NCBI GenBank assembly: GCA_011947345.1
Contig: JAAVTG010000554.1
Location: forward strand, 248,001-312,000
Direction of reading: 5' to 3'
Source of the DNA: Phytophthora quininea
Lineage: Eukaryota > Oomycota > Peronosporomycetes > Peronosporales > Peronosporaceae
DNA length: 64,000 bases
Of the stretch, positions 1 through 11,276 are shown piece by piece. The notes beneath the pieces were generated by a model that was given only the letters and a program-made list of their open reading frames with translations, was not told where the DNA came from and made no database searches. The number at the start of each line of letters is the position of its first letter. Position 1 is the first letter of the stretch. The position numbers and the translations under genes were made by a program.

Positions 1-1110
1 CTCTCGGCGAACTAACCTTGTAGTATAGCTGCCCATTTCTCCAAGCATACCCCGATAAAGAATTAGCTTGCATCGAGATGCAAGCGCTGTGTCGACGAGC
101 AATGCTTAATCAAAACCATCAAACTTCTGTATTTCCAGTAGACATAACCGAGGGCTCCAATGACTCGAGTGCAGACGATCACAAGTAAACAGCCAAGCGC
201 AATACAACCGTGACCAACTAGACTCATCACATAATAAGACACGAGTTTGGCCTCGGCTTCGGTGTGTCGAAGACTCGATCGGTTCAACGATGTCAAGTAG
301 AATTGGATGATCACTGTGATCAGCAACTCACCAACAGGGACGGTCTCGTAGTTAAAAATAAGCGTTTGACCAGACACCTCGTTGTCTCCTTCACCCACTT
401 GGCAGTCTCGATCATTTCAAAAGAATCGAGATGACTCCAGAGAGATTGTATCCAAGCAAGATGCACTGCACTCGACCAAGAAATCCTTCATCAGTAACCA
501 GCAAGAAGAGATCGCTCATGACGCCAAGATCCACGAGCAGAAATAATAGGACAAGGCGATGGTAATTTCTCGCGCCATGTGCTGCCAATCTCATGCTTTC
601 TTGGACATGAACAAGGGCAACCTGAGTGCTAATACGCTCTAAAGTGGGGCACCGCTTTTCAAAGCGCTTGCAAACGATAAAGCTCCGTCGCACCACCCAG
701 CAACGATACCAGATCCAGACCGCGCCAGTAATTGCGTACCAATACGACTGTCGATAGGTTGAGTCTCCGACATCGTGAATTAGTTTTGATCCATTCATGT
801 CGATTGTTCCCAATCCCCTGACGAGGTTGTACGACGTGCGGTCTTCAGAGCAGTAGGTGCCGTCACCCTCGATGTAGAAGGAGTAGTATCCAATACTCCC
901 GTGGTAGAGGTAGAATTCAAACGGGAAACTATGCTCGGCGCATCGAGTAGGAGCAGTGCGGAATGCGGTAACTTAAGACCCCTTCAGCTGGAGTGATGAG
1001 GTGGAGAGAAATCTTGTGAGGTGTCACGAAGGACACAAAGCCTCGAACTTGAAGGAGAAGCTATCCGAATCCGATCACCATCCACACGATCGACAACATT
1101 TGCTTGGTTG
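1..1110 (-). pseudogene. Decayed tandem copy of the neighbouring multi-pass membrane protein gene (runs off left edge)
   Basis: Read on the minus strand, this stretch aligns throughout with the gene at 1244-2912: blocks such as HGSIGYYSFYIEG, VQESMRL.AHGARNYHRL and YLTSLNRSSLR.TE.EAK are shared in the same order. It is damaged in several independent ways. There is an in-frame TAG at 1061-1063 where the paralogue has a sense codon. About 190 bp that encode the first extracellular segment (paralogue positions near 2560-2750) are missing near 960. Single-base losses occur near 412-420, in the T run near 353-360, and near 68-75. The remaining segments still show strong hydrophobic stretches. The C-terminal end lies outside the window. 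One-base losses alone could be sequence error, as elsewhere in this window, but the deletion and the stop make real decay likely. Function unknown. Confidence 0.75.
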
Positions 1111-1243
1111 ATAACTTCAGCTCATGGTCGTCGCCACCCCTCCCTGAGAAGACGTCGAAGAAACCTCGATTTGGCATTAAGGTAAATGTATTGTGGCCCT
1201 AACGTGCGTTTCAAATATGCTCAGCTAGCTGAATGGAGCAAAT

Positions 1244-2912
1244 TTATTCATTAGTGTATGCAGCTACAGCAATTCCCTTTGCAGTAGGACTGGTTTTACC
1301 GGCACTTGACTTCATCTGAAGTGGGTTGTAAGCTGGTGACGAAAAATCGCAAGCGTTAGTTGGGGAATGACAAATAGAATGAAAGTAAACGTACCAATTG
1401 ATCGCCGGCCACTGATGCCACCACCCAGCACTCGATCGAAATCGCTAATGATGCCGATGCATGGACGCTCGTTGCACGGATCTACTGTTGCGCCCGACAC
1501 AACGCCACAAACCACGAGATTGCGTCTGGTGATGTCAAGCCACTGGACCTTGGAGAACACTAAAAACGTACTCCCGTCCTCTTCTGTCAACTCTGACAGG
1601 CCAAAGGCTCTCAACGTGCTGACTTTGTAGTAAAGTTGGTCGTTCTCCCAGACATACCCGCCGAGAAGGATTAACTTGAACCGAGCTCCCAGTGTTGTAT
1701 CGACACAGCACGGTTTGAAGAGGACCTTGAAATTCCGGTAGCTCCACCGCAAGTAAATAAACGTTCCAAGTACGCGAGTGCAAATGATCACGAGCAAGCA
1801 TCCTAATGCGATGCAGCCGTGACCCACCAAGCTCATGATATAATACGACGCCACTTTTGCTTCCGACTCGGTGTTTCTCAAGCTGGACCTGTTCAACGAC
1901 GTTAGGTAGTACTGAATCAGAACAGCCGTGAGGAACTCTCCGAAGAGCGCTGTCTCGTAGTTGAACAAAAGCCTTTTGACAAAGCACCGCGTCTTCTCTT
2001 TCATCCACTGCATCGTCTCGAGCATCTCGAACAGAACTGAAATAATACCAGCTAGATTGTATCCAAGCGAGAAGCATTGGATGCGACCAACAAAACCTTC
2101 TTGTGTGATCAACAGAAAGAGATCGCCCATGAGTCCGAGATCCAGCAGGAAGAACAGCACCACCAATCGGTGGTAGTTCCTGGCTCCGTGAGCCGATAGC
2201 CGCATGCTTTCCTGGACATACACCAGCGCGTCTTGAAGAGTGAAGTGGTGACTGGTTTGACTTTGTCTCCTGATGAAGCGCTTGCACGAGATATAGCTTC
2301 GACGGACTACCCAAAAGCGGTAAATGGTCCACCCGATACCAGCGAGCGCGTACCAATATGACCTTCTGTACGAGTTGTCTCCTCCGTCGTGAACCAACCT
2401 CGACCCGTTGAGATCGTACGTGCCAAGACCGCGCACATGATCGTAAGCTGTGTGGTCCAACTTACAAACGGTGCCTTCGCCTTCGATGTAGAATGAGTAG
2501 TATCCGATGCTGCCGTGGTAAAAGTAGTTTTCAAACGGGTAGCTGTCGTCGACGCAGCTCTTGGGGGACGTTCTATAAGGTGTAGTTTTCTCGTCTCCGA
2601 TGAAGTAGTTCCCATGAACATTGTACTGCGGCATCAAGTAGTGGCACAGAACTCCTCCCTGGACGCGATAATAGTACGTGGGCGAGACGTTCCAGAACGC
2701 ACCAGCCATGAAGAGCTCGTTGACGGGGCAGTTCTTATGCAGGTCTGTTGTTTCTTGGACGCCGTCGACGGGGCGATGAGGTTGAGCGATATCTTGTGCG
2801 GCGTCACGAAAGTCACATACCCCCGCAGCTGCAGGACTAGCGGGCCGAATCCGATGGCGCCCCACATGAACAAGAGCACTTCTTTCGTCGAAAACCTCGT
2901 CGATAGCCCCAT
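1244..2912 (-). CDS. Multi-pass membrane protein of unknown function, oomycete-type family
   Basis: I do not recognise a named family. The protein begins MGLSTRFSTKEV at 2912, with a hydrophobic N-terminal segment, then a roughly 120-residue Cys/Tyr-rich part likely facing outside, then at least four or five hydrophobic helices in the middle, and a soluble C-terminus. The frame breaks in the C run at 2770-2774: the paralogue at 1-1110 has one more base there (LITPAEGV versus LIAP|VDGV), so one base is missing here and the two halves belong together. The last exon is spliced: intron 1333-1394 has GTACGT, a CTAAC branch site and CAG, joining GRRSI to AYNPLQMKSS and a stop at 1244-1246. Its head lies 171 bp from the start of the divergent gene at 3084. 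With the decayed copy beside it, this looks like a small tandem family of membrane proteins, possibly receptors or transporters, but nothing seen proves either. Confidence 0.7.
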
Positions 2913-3083
2913 TGCGAAGTATGAAGGGTCGCGGTAAAAGATAACTCTCGACTGTCCGTTACGACGATAGTTCCCACGGTTTTCATGGACTACCTTTTTA
3001 TCGATGCTCTTCGGATGTATAATACATCATGTATTGTGCTGTAAGAACGAAATACTGTCATTTCTAAACAAATTTGCATTTAA

Positions 3084-4183
3084 ATGGACACGCCGCCGAG
3101 CATTCGCCGGCAGTATGCGAGTCCTCCGCGCGAGAGCCCCGAGCAGCGTCGGCGGCGTCTCGCCAACCGCCGCGCAGCCAAATACCGCCACTTCAAGGCG
3201 CTGTCTATCGGCCAACAGGATGTGGCGGAGCAGCGCACGCAGAACGCGCAGAGACAGCGACGCCGACGCGCCCAGTTGGACGACGCCGCCAAGGACCGAG
3301 TCAGGGCGCAGAACCGACGCCGCCAGCAGCTGCGACGGCAGACACTGAGCGACGGGAAGCGCGCTGAGATCCGTGAGAAGCAGAAGCACCGCCAGAGACT
3401 GCGCAGGGAGACGCTGGACGACGACGCCAAGCAGCAACTGAGGAGCGCGAGCGCCTGCGGGTCGGGCGCAGGAGACGGAAACTCAAGGAGCAAGACCAGT
3501 TACCACACCCAACAGACAATGGAGAACTGCCGACGCTGCAGCAACAGACCCATAGATTGCCCTTCGGAGACGGAGGGCAGATCACATTGCCTCCTCCACC
3601 ACCAAGGAGCTTTGTGGACAGGATACCGTCCTTGCCACATCTGCAGCAAGTTACTAGACCCAATACGACGCTAGCTCCACCCCCGTTGTTCCCGATTGCG
3701 GGAGCGTTGACGAGTACAGGGAATGCAACATCCATCATGCCGTCAGTCAGTTTGCCGATACCGAGTAAACCTCTGGCTGCACTACCAATGGTTACACAGC
3801 AGCAGCCGAGGACGCCGATCGTGCTGCCACCAGCACATCGCTCGCTACCACCGCTACCAGACTTTCTTAGCAGTCGTGAGGCGTTTAATCCAGCGAACGC
3901 CGCTGGTGATACAAGACACCCACGAAGGGCTGGGAACACGAGCAGATCGCTGTTTCCATCGATTAATGACCTCCCAGTGACACATACGGATGTACCAGAC
4001 CCAGACGCTTTTTTCTGCGGTGATTACAGGAGATTGAAAGCAAACTCTGCTGTACGGGGTTTTATTTTTGAGTGGAAGTCGATCTACCGTAGCAAACTAT
4101 CGAGTTTATTGACGCTACCTTTCGCGAGTGGACGGTGTGGGGCTTCGACGTGCCAGAGAGCTCGGAAAGCTTCATGTGCGTAG
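3084..4183 (+). CDS. Basic protein with 23-residue STPR-like repeats and a proline-rich tail
   Basis: The N-terminal part is extremely rich in Arg, Lys and Gln and contains repeats of about 23 residues. Two successive units begin LDDAAKDRV and LSDGKRAEI and keep the same register; a third begins LDDDAKQQL, and a first, less regular one begins LSIGQQDVA. This matches the design of the STPR (score-and-three peptide repeat) DNA-binding domain known from silkworm FMBP-1. A single-base shift near 3437-3441 interrupts the frame; the continuation EERERLRVGRRRRKLKEQ is in the next frame and completes a fourth repeat. After it comes a Pro/Gln/Thr-rich tail (LPPPPPRSF, then many short PP motifs), typical of a disordered regulatory region. 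The protein is probably nuclear and DNA-binding, by inference. Its true 3' end is unsure: the open frame runs 100 bp into the 3' end of the opposite-strand COG2 gene, and an intron could end it earlier. Confidence 0.6.
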
Positions 4184-7072
4184 GCGCCTTTGTTTGCCAG
4201 CAGAAACATCTCAAGCTGCGTTTCCGATAGATTGATCAGCTGGTAGTACCGTTTAGCGTGCTCCAAGCGCGAGGCCGACGAGCAAGAAGACGGCATCGAG
4301 GTTGATGAAGTCAGAGTCGCGTCATCTCGAGGGTACGAGTACAGCGTACCAGTGAGTCCTTGGCGAAGTGCACCGATATTGAGCAGCATTTGCTGGACAC
4401 CGCCGCGAGTAAATGTGCAGCCTGACATCTGGGCAAGATTGCCGATCAGCAAACGCGACAGGAGGGCGTCCACCCCGTTAAATACTAGTGACATCTTGTC
4501 ACTCGTAAGATACGGCTGCAGCGCGTTCTCGATCGACGAGAGGTTGAGATTTAGCATGAGGACGCTGTCCTGAGCCATCGTTGGCTGGCCTTCTTCGTCG
4601 TCAAAGCGCTGCGACACAAGTTGCGTGAGGTAGTAGCAACAATGCAAGCGTATCTCGCGCCTCAGAAAGATCAAACACTCGTCGGCTAGCGCACTGCACT
4701 TCCAACTTGCCGCCTGCAGAGCCATCGTAAGAGCTGGTGACGAAGGTGAGGAGGCTGTACCATACAGACTTTTGTCTTCAGATCCCCGGCGATGCGCTGA
4801 AGATACTTGGCGATGAGATCACACGCACTGTTGGCGTACCCGAGCATACCAATCCGCGCATTGTCCATGAGCAATCCAGTGGGCCCCTGCATCCAAGCAT
4901 CGGGGTCGTAGAGTTCGCTTTCGAGGTCAAGTTCCTTTGCTGCAATCGCCTCCTCGGCACTACTGCGCGATGAAGACGTGCTGTTAGTCGTCGGCTGGAC
5001 TTTGGCGTGGTGATACGGGATGGGGCTGCCATGCTTGGCGCGCTGGTAGCCGTCATACTCATGAAATATGGCTGCAACGTCGCCGTAAGTGGCGCCCTTG
5101 TTTTGCAGTTGCTGACTGTTTAGTGTTGGATCGCGGATATCTCGTACAATCACTGCACACTCTTCCAGCCAACTCAGCACCGAGGCTTCCAGCACGCTCG
5201 AAAGATCGGATGCATGTGTCGGCATCTTCGCCATCATTATGCGAAGGCTCTCAATAACATGAAGTAAACTATCAATACTTGGAGGCTGGTAACTCGTATC
5301 CGAAGGAATTGGTAGACGGCATGTAGTGGTCAAACTGCGTGCTTTGACTGCCAGGAAGTGCTGAGCCTTGGTCTTGATTTTGGGAATCCACTTTTGCGTG
5401 ATGAAGGTGCTCAGAAATGAAGAGAAGCCGGATAGAGCGGATGAACTCCCACCAGAGCGGGACGAAGTGGCTCGGAAGAATTGCTGCAAGTCCTTTCCAA
5501 TACGCTCCAGTTCTTCGTATACCTCCGGCAAATGGAACACGCTCGGCTCGCACACTAGTCGTTGGCGTGCAATCGCCAATGGATCGTTTTCACCGTCATC
5601 ACCTAACGATTTCTTTGCCGGCGGCATGTTCCGACTCAGTTTGAAAAAGTCGTTGCTGTCTGCATCAGAAGTTACCACGGGGTCGATCGCTGCTGACTGT
5701 GAAGAGGTTGCTCCTTCCAGATACTCTCCTAGCACACGCTGCAGAAGAGTAAATCGTAACAATCTCATTGTATTGTACAAATAAGTACAAAACATACCTC
5801 TAGCACACCGGAGATCCTCATCACGACCTCGAGCATGCCATACTCCCAGTTGTCGCCGTCAGACTCAAAGTACACCGCGACAAGAAAATGGCGTTGAGCA
5901 ACGCGGCGCAACACACTGAACAGCAGTCGCAGGAACGTGGCGAAATCGCTTGAGTGGTCGTGTGTACCGAAGGTTGCTTCCGTGAAGGCGTTGGCAAAGG
6001 ATGTACTGCTGCTTGAGTTGAAGATGCCACGACACAGTCGAGAGAGCTCTGACACAACTGCATCCAGCTCGTCCTCAATAGAACTCTTGATTGTACCAAT
6101 AGCTTCTCGCTCGCGATGGAGTCTAGAAACAAAAGAAACGTTAGCTACATTCCCCCAAACCGGCGGATCATCGCTGCACTCACTTCTTGACTGCAGCGAC
6201 AGCAGTCTGCAGGGGGTTATTGGTTGCAATCGGAACAGGGACGATGCTGGCAGCAGAACTACCGCGACTCGAACGATCCTGTCTTGAACCGCTTTCCTTT
6301 GCAGCAAGAGCTTGCCGCATCAAATCGTCGAATTGCTGGTCAAGCTTTGTATCGCTGTTGAGTTCGTTTTCAATCGCTGCGAGCGAGTACTGGTTCGTGC
6401 GCGAGGCGATGGTGGCAAATGCTCCTTTCAAGTAGATGGCTCGTTGGAGCTCCTGCACCAATCGATCCTCGATCGTTTGCTTGCACTCCATCAAATCTGT
6501 GCGCAGTCCAGTTGTAGCATGGAACGCTACAAGCTGCTCACTGAAGACCAAGTCCAAGGCGCTGGCAAACTGATCCACTGCGTCAAGGAATCGTCGTTGC
6601 TGCAAAAGCCCCTTGATCTTGGTTGGAGCGGCTTCAATGCATTCAATGTCGTTGATGATATCGACGACTTTCTTGGCCTCGTACTTCTGGAGCAACAGCT
6701 CCCGCAGGTTTTTGTCTTGGAGCCTAGGATTGTCCTGCCGTCTGCAGCTCGCTTCCGAATTTCCTGCACTTTGTCACGAGTTCCTAGGGCGGTAACACGG
6801 AATTAGTCCGTTGAATGCAACGAAGCGGAAGACGCTGTTCAGACCTTGCAGCTGGTTGGAGATGGCGGTGAACCGAGCGAGACTTGTGTTGAAGTTGACG
6901 AAGCTCTGGTCGATGACGCCGTGGATCTGCTCGTCCGCCATCGCACGGAACTTGCGCACCTTCTGGAGTTGCTGGCCCCGAAGCTCATCGGTGGCAGCCC
7001 CACCACGTAGCGCAGCATGTAGCGAGACACGCTGAATTTCTTGTCGAAGAAGACGGGGTCGATCGCACTCAT
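4084..7072 (-). CDS. COG2: Conserved oligomeric Golgi complex subunit 2 (COG2)
   Basis: COG2 belongs to lobe A of the COG tether, which holds retrograde vesicles at the Golgi. The N-terminus fits the family: MSAIDPVFFDKKFSVSRYML, then a helical stretch with QLQKVRKFRAMADEQI and a second with LRELLLQKYEAKKVVDIIND, the usual coiled tethering region. Exons are 7072-6845, 6783-6184, 6122-5798, 5738-4770 and 4713-4084, separated by introns of 56-61 bp (GTCTGA, GTGAGT, GTATGT and GTCTGT donors; TAG or CAG acceptors). Two one-base losses break the frame, in the C run 6998-7001 and the T run 6709-6713; both are repaired by one base. The product is about 917 residues, longer than the roughly 740 of the human protein, with Ser-rich insertions in the middle. 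Its 5' end is 71 bp from the divergent ankyrin gene, so they may share a promoter. Another tethering-complex subunit is the main alternative. Confidence 0.72.
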
Positions 7073-7143
7073 GGTGTCTGAGATGATCTTTTCTCGTGGA
7101 AGCGTCTTTTCCCAAACAGGTCGCCACTGTAGCAAAGCTAGCA

Positions 7144-7795
7144 ATGAGCGTGATTCGGATTGAAGACTTGTTCACCGGTTCGATGTCCCAATGCGTACGA
7201 ACTCCCAATCTACGACCTTCTTAAACTTGTTCTACTTGTACCAGAAGCAGCAGCCGATGGTGATGTGAAACAATTGACAGCTCTGCTCGAACAAGGAGCA
7301 CGGATCAACGACACCGACGTAAGCACAATGAAAGTAACACCGTCCCACGTGATAACACGATCCATCACTAGAGAGAGGGCTACGCAGCACTCCAAATCGC
7401 GGCCAAGAAAGGTCGAGACGAATGCGTGGCCTTCTTGCTGCAGGAAGGAGCCGACGTCAACCAGCGAGATGTGAGTCGGCAAAAAGGTTTATACGGTATT
7501 CAATGCTCTAACCTGCCAATCTCCAGTCCGACGGCTTCAGTCCTCTGCACGAGGCTGCGTTCTGGGGCCACGACCAAGTCGCTCGCCTGCTGCTTCGACA
7601 CGGAGCCGACAAAACTTTCATCAGCTCGGTACCGTCAAAGCTTTCATCTTAGTTGCTGATTTTCTTAGCTTCCTTTATTCATTTACTGTGGACCAGGAAG
7701 GAACGACGGCACTGCAACTGGCAGTCCGCCATGGCAATGGAGTCATCGCCCACATGCTGGCCGAAGGACACTCAGTCGAGCGAGGCTTCTACTGA
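7144..7795 (+). CDS. Small ankyrin-repeat protein
   Basis: Spliced from five exons (7144-7177, 7245-7318, 7378-7470, 7527-7628, 7697-7795), the product is about 134 residues and consists almost wholly of ankyrin repeats. Seen in order are EAAADGDVKQLTALLEQGA, then GYAALQIAAKKGRDECVAFL, then SPLHEAAFWGHDQVARLLL, then TALQLAVRHGNGVIAHMLAEG; each carries the usual A-A and L-L core. The introns (56-68 bp) fall at repeat boundaries, three of them in phase 0. The first intron uses GTTCGA, a weak donor, chosen because it alone joins the start MSVIRIEDLFT to the first repeat in frame; the first exon is therefore the least certain part. No signal peptide or membrane segment is seen, so a soluble scaffold that binds another protein is expected; its partner is unknown. 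It ends 27 bp before the pseudouridine synthase gene. Confidence 0.8.
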
Positions 7796-7822
7796 CCCAA
7801 GAGAGTGCTAAAAACGGGTCGA

Positions 7823-9120
7823 ATGGCCGACGACGCTCCGGCTGGGGGCTGGCGCTACTGCCTGCACATCGCGTACCATGGCTCGGGCTTCGTGGGGTGG
7901 CAACGGCAGCAGCAGGAGGCCAAAAGCGCTTCCGGTCATGACAGTGTGCAGGAGGTGGTGGAATTGGCGGTGACGGCGACACTTAAGGCGTCGGAACGAG
8001 TCAACGTCACGGGGGTCAGTCGCACGGATGCAGGCACTCACGCGCTTTACGTAAGGAAATCGCGGCGCTTCCGTGGCGTTTGCACGTTGCTATGAGCTCT
8101 GAGCTGAACGTTCTGATGACAAATGTGTTGCTAGCAATTTGGCTTCATTCGACTGCAGTCGGAGCTGCCAATGACGATGAAGACTTTCGAGACCAAGTGA
8201 ATGACAAGTAAGGAGGAGAATTGTAGTTGTAATCGAAGGTGTGTTTGTCTGAAGGGTGGTGTGTATTGCAGGTTAGATCCGAAGCGAGTCGTGGTGTTGG
8301 GAGTCAAGAGAACGCTGACAGGACCGTCACGGATCCGCTCACGGTACAAGAAGTATATCTACTACCTGCAGCAAGGACACCGACCGGACTTGGAACTAGG
8401 CAAATACTCTTGGTTTCTCGGAAGAAGACTCGATATCCAGCGGCTTCAAGACGCGCTCGAGTGAGTTGATAGGATACGAGATATTGGGCCAACTCAAAGC
8501 TAACGAATTGTGTTTACGCTAGGTTCCTGAAGGGGACACACGACTTTCGTCCATTCTCGCAAGGACTGCTCAAGCAAAAGTATGAGGATATGACGACACT
8601 AAGGACCATCATCTCGGCGAAAGTGGTGGTTCGAAGGTGCATTTTAATTTCCTCTGCGGACCAACGCAAAAAACAACAACTGATGTTCCCTTGACGAGAC
8701 AGGAACATGAACTTCTCACTGGATCCTAAGGTCTGTGGCAGTGGTGATATTGTCAGCGTCGTTGCAGATCTGTACCACCACAAGAACATGTCCAGTAACG
8801 TTGGTGATAACTCGGAAAATGGCGAAGTTGTGGTGGCAGGCGAGCACAAGAGACGGAAGGTCGAACAGTCGAAAGGAGGCGCCCCAGTACACTTCGTTTG
8901 CATCGAGCTTGTCGCCAACGGTTTCCTTCGGCACATGGTGCGCCGAATCATCGGAACCATTCGCCCAATTGGCGAAGGAACTCAGCCGCCATCAAGAATG
9001 CAGGACGTGCTGGATGGCAAGGTCCCTCCTGGGCCATCTGCACCAACGAAGGCTCTTTGGTTGCACCGCACCTGGCTCACCCAGGAAGAATACGACGCAG
9101 ATTGTGCTGCTGAAGAGTAA
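7823..9120 (+). CDS. TruA-family tRNA pseudouridine synthase
   Basis: The enzyme converts uridine to pseudouridine in tRNA. The start MADDAPAGGWRYCLHIAYHG is followed by FVGWQRQ, the typical TruA opening, and by the catalytic block GVSRTDAGTHA, whose Asp is the nucleophile. Near the C-terminus FLRHMVRRIIGT is the conserved helix of the family, followed by a final APTKALWLHR block. Exons are 7823-8050, about 8136-8207, 8272-8460, 8523-8636 and 8703-9120, with GTAAGG, GTAAGG, GTGAGT and GTGCAT donors. One base is missing near 8193-8199: the frame FETK|VNDKLDP is restored by one base. A charged insertion (HKRRKVEQSKGG) before the last block could act as a nuclear signal. Which tRNA position it modifies cannot be told from sequence; PUS1, PUS3 and PUSL1 types all fit. 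Its 3' end lies 17 bp from that of the opposite-strand glycosyltransferase. Confidence 0.85.
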
Positions 9121-9137
9121 GCTGCATTGTCGACATC

Positions 9138-10585
9138 TTACAGCTCTTCGTGAGCTTCTGTAGCATCTTTGTCAGCTACTTCTTGTTGAGCCGTGACATG
9201 CTCCAAAATGCGAGTAATGTGTCCAAACACAATTTTCCCAACGATCTCAGGCGAATATTTGTTCACCATATCTTCTCTTGCCTGCTTGCCTTTAGCTGCG
9301 GCCTCCTGTAATATTGAACGCCGCGTTAGTGCGCGTGCTGTACGGTAGTTTTGCAAGTTGGTATTACCTCAGGATGCTCTTTCACACGAAGTAGTAGTTC
9401 CTTCAGGTGTTCGACAGAGGGGTCAGCCCACTTGTGGCCCCTAAATGCGCCGTCAGTGATCTACTCCACCGCAAAAGCATTTGTCAGACCTGCGTGCAAA
9501 TACAAATAAACTACAAAATAGGGCTTACCTCGATGAGTCCGTCGATCTTGAGCGGATACGAGTTCTCCTCCGTCATGTACTCGGTCGTGCCGCTCCAGAA
9601 CGTCGCAATGACAGGTCTCTCCATCGCCATGGCCTCCACATGCGGTCGACCCCACCCCTCTCCACGTGACGGCAGCACAAAAGCATTAGCAGCCTTGTAC
9701 AGTGACGGCATGGCCTCTTGAGGATATGCGGCGGCAACACATGAACATGCGGTAGTTCCTTCAGAGTCTTCCCCACAGCTTCCAGTGCAAACTCCTCGAT
9801 GACGTTCCTAAAGTCCTTGGCCGATGACGATGTCGAGTGGTATCCGTTCGTAAGCAGCACAAGCACCACATCGTCCTCGCTCGTGAACGCTTGAAAGTAC
9901 GCTTTCAACAGCACCTTCCAGGCCTTCCTCTCCTCCCACTTAAAAATGGACAAGTACACTGTCGTACTCTGCGTTATTTCAAAATCTACTTCGCTTTTCA
10001 GGTCGTAAACATGCTCCACCTTCTCTGGGTCGAAGAAGTGGATACCACTTCGGGAACCACTTTGACAGCTTCTGGGCGCACTCCTCCGTCCACAAAGACC
10101 TTCTCTTGGAACTTGGTGGGCACCCAGATCTCGTCCATCTTGTTCATCCTGTCAGGCCAACCTTTTGGCACTCGGTCGGTCTCGAACATGGTCCTGCCGA
10201 CCTTGTACTGAGCTCCATCTGGAGGACACTTGGACGTGCGGTAGTGAGCAGGTTCCCAGGCGCCAGGCTCCGAGTGGCAGATGGCCAGAGCGATGGTGCG
10301 GCGCTTGAGTTTCCAGTAGAAGTCCCTCTCTTCGATCCAGTGCTGCTCCAGCAGACTGTTCATTTGTTCCGGCAGGTCTTTGATGAAGGACGGGTTCAAG
10401 GAGTCTCCATGTTGAGTCAAGAGAAGCTCAAATGGAGCGGACGAGTCCACGGCGTCGAGTGCCACCACGTACGAGTGCGCTTCGCTGCAGTAGCCGCCTC
10501 CGCTTAGGAACGGGGCGTACCATAGGACGGCAGGCACGGCGCTAGACAGAGCTGGCAGAAGCACCAGCAAAGCAGCAGCAGCATT
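9138..10585 (-). CDS. GT-B (GT4-like) glycosyltransferase with signal peptide
   Basis: An N-terminal hydrophobic segment (AAAALLVLLPALSSAVPA) predicts entry into the secretory pathway. The catalytic part has the GT-B layout: YAPFLSGGGYCSEAHSYVVAL near the N-terminus (glycine-rich loop), DEIWVPTKFQEKVF in the middle, and the donor-sugar site ALYKAANAFVLPSRGEGWGRP with the EAMA block that holds the second Glu of the E-x7-E motif. Exons are 10585-9529, 9460-9368 and 9305-9138; the introns have GTAAGC and GTAATA donors. Three one-base losses are inferred: right after the ATG (10583-10586), near 10039-10046, and at 9722-9723 (HI|PQEAMPSLY). The start was chosen because one base there joins ATG to the signal peptide; no other in-frame ATG exists. 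The sugar donor and acceptor are unknown. The C-terminal tail (KWADPSVEHLKELL onward) is a charged helix. Confidence 0.8.
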
Positions 10586-10710
10586 GACACACTTTGCGAT
10601 CTGATCTGTCACGTTTTAATTTTAGAAAGACAGCGGGGTTTTAGATTTAGATTGTGTTTGCCACATTGTTGTTGTGCTGTGTATAAGTAGGCGCTCCCCA
10701 TTGTCTTCCC

Positions 10711-11276
10711 TTAGGACGCGTACTGCTTGGTCCAGTCCTGCGCCGTCTTGTCAAAGTCGGCTCTGTTCTCGTGCATCTGCTTGGCGATCTCCGGCTCCAG
10801 CGGGTTGTCCATATCTGGCTGTGCCAGGATCTGCTTGATGGCTGTGAGACAGTGCATGACGTTGAGCGTGGGGCCCCAGTTCTCGTTGATGATGTCGGCG
10901 CAGATCTCGCCCGACTGGGACTTGACGTTGGGGTGGTACACGCGCGTGAGGAAGCGCACCTTGGGCGCCTTGAACGGGTACTCGCTCGGGAACTGCAGGT
11001 CCACGTTGAAGACGCCGCCCGAGTACGGAGAGTCCTCCTAGAGCTCGACACTTGTTAGTGTATGAGGACCATCAGTCTGAGCTGTATACTGAACGTACGG
11101 GGCCAGCCAGCATGGCGTTCCAGTGCATGAGATCGTCGTCCACGGAGCTGACGGTGCACCAGTCGGGGAGTTCTTCTCGAACTCAGCGAGCTCCTATAGA
11201 GAGAGAGGAGGGTGAGTACCCAGTGGGGTATATAGAGATGTAGGAGTATACATACTTTGGTCAGACGGCGGGCCAT
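10711..11276 (-). CDS. E2 ubiquitin-conjugating enzyme
   Basis: A single UBC domain of about 150 residues. It starts MARRLTK|ELAEFEKNSP, the usual first helix, then MHWNAMLAGP, the FPSEYPFKAPKVRFLT core strand, the HPN motif (VYHPNVKSQSGE) and the active-site Cys in GEICADII, followed by ENWGPTLNV and the last helices ending WTKQYAS. Exons are 11276-11256, 11193-11099 and 11037-10711; donors are GTATGT and GTACGT. One base is missing near 11158-11162, where SPTG|CTVSSVDDDL continues in the next frame. The enzyme takes ubiquitin (or a relative) from E1 and hands it to an E3 or substrate. It is nearest in layout to the UBE2D/UBE2E group, but the loop after the active site (ADIINENWGP) differs, so I give no subfamily. 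It lies in the cytosol or nucleus. Confidence 0.9.

Noticed and set aside
1535..2356. 273-residue minus-strand frame inside the membrane protein gene
   Set aside because: Out-of-frame shadow of the conserved membrane protein; composition is Arg/His-rich as expected of a shadow.
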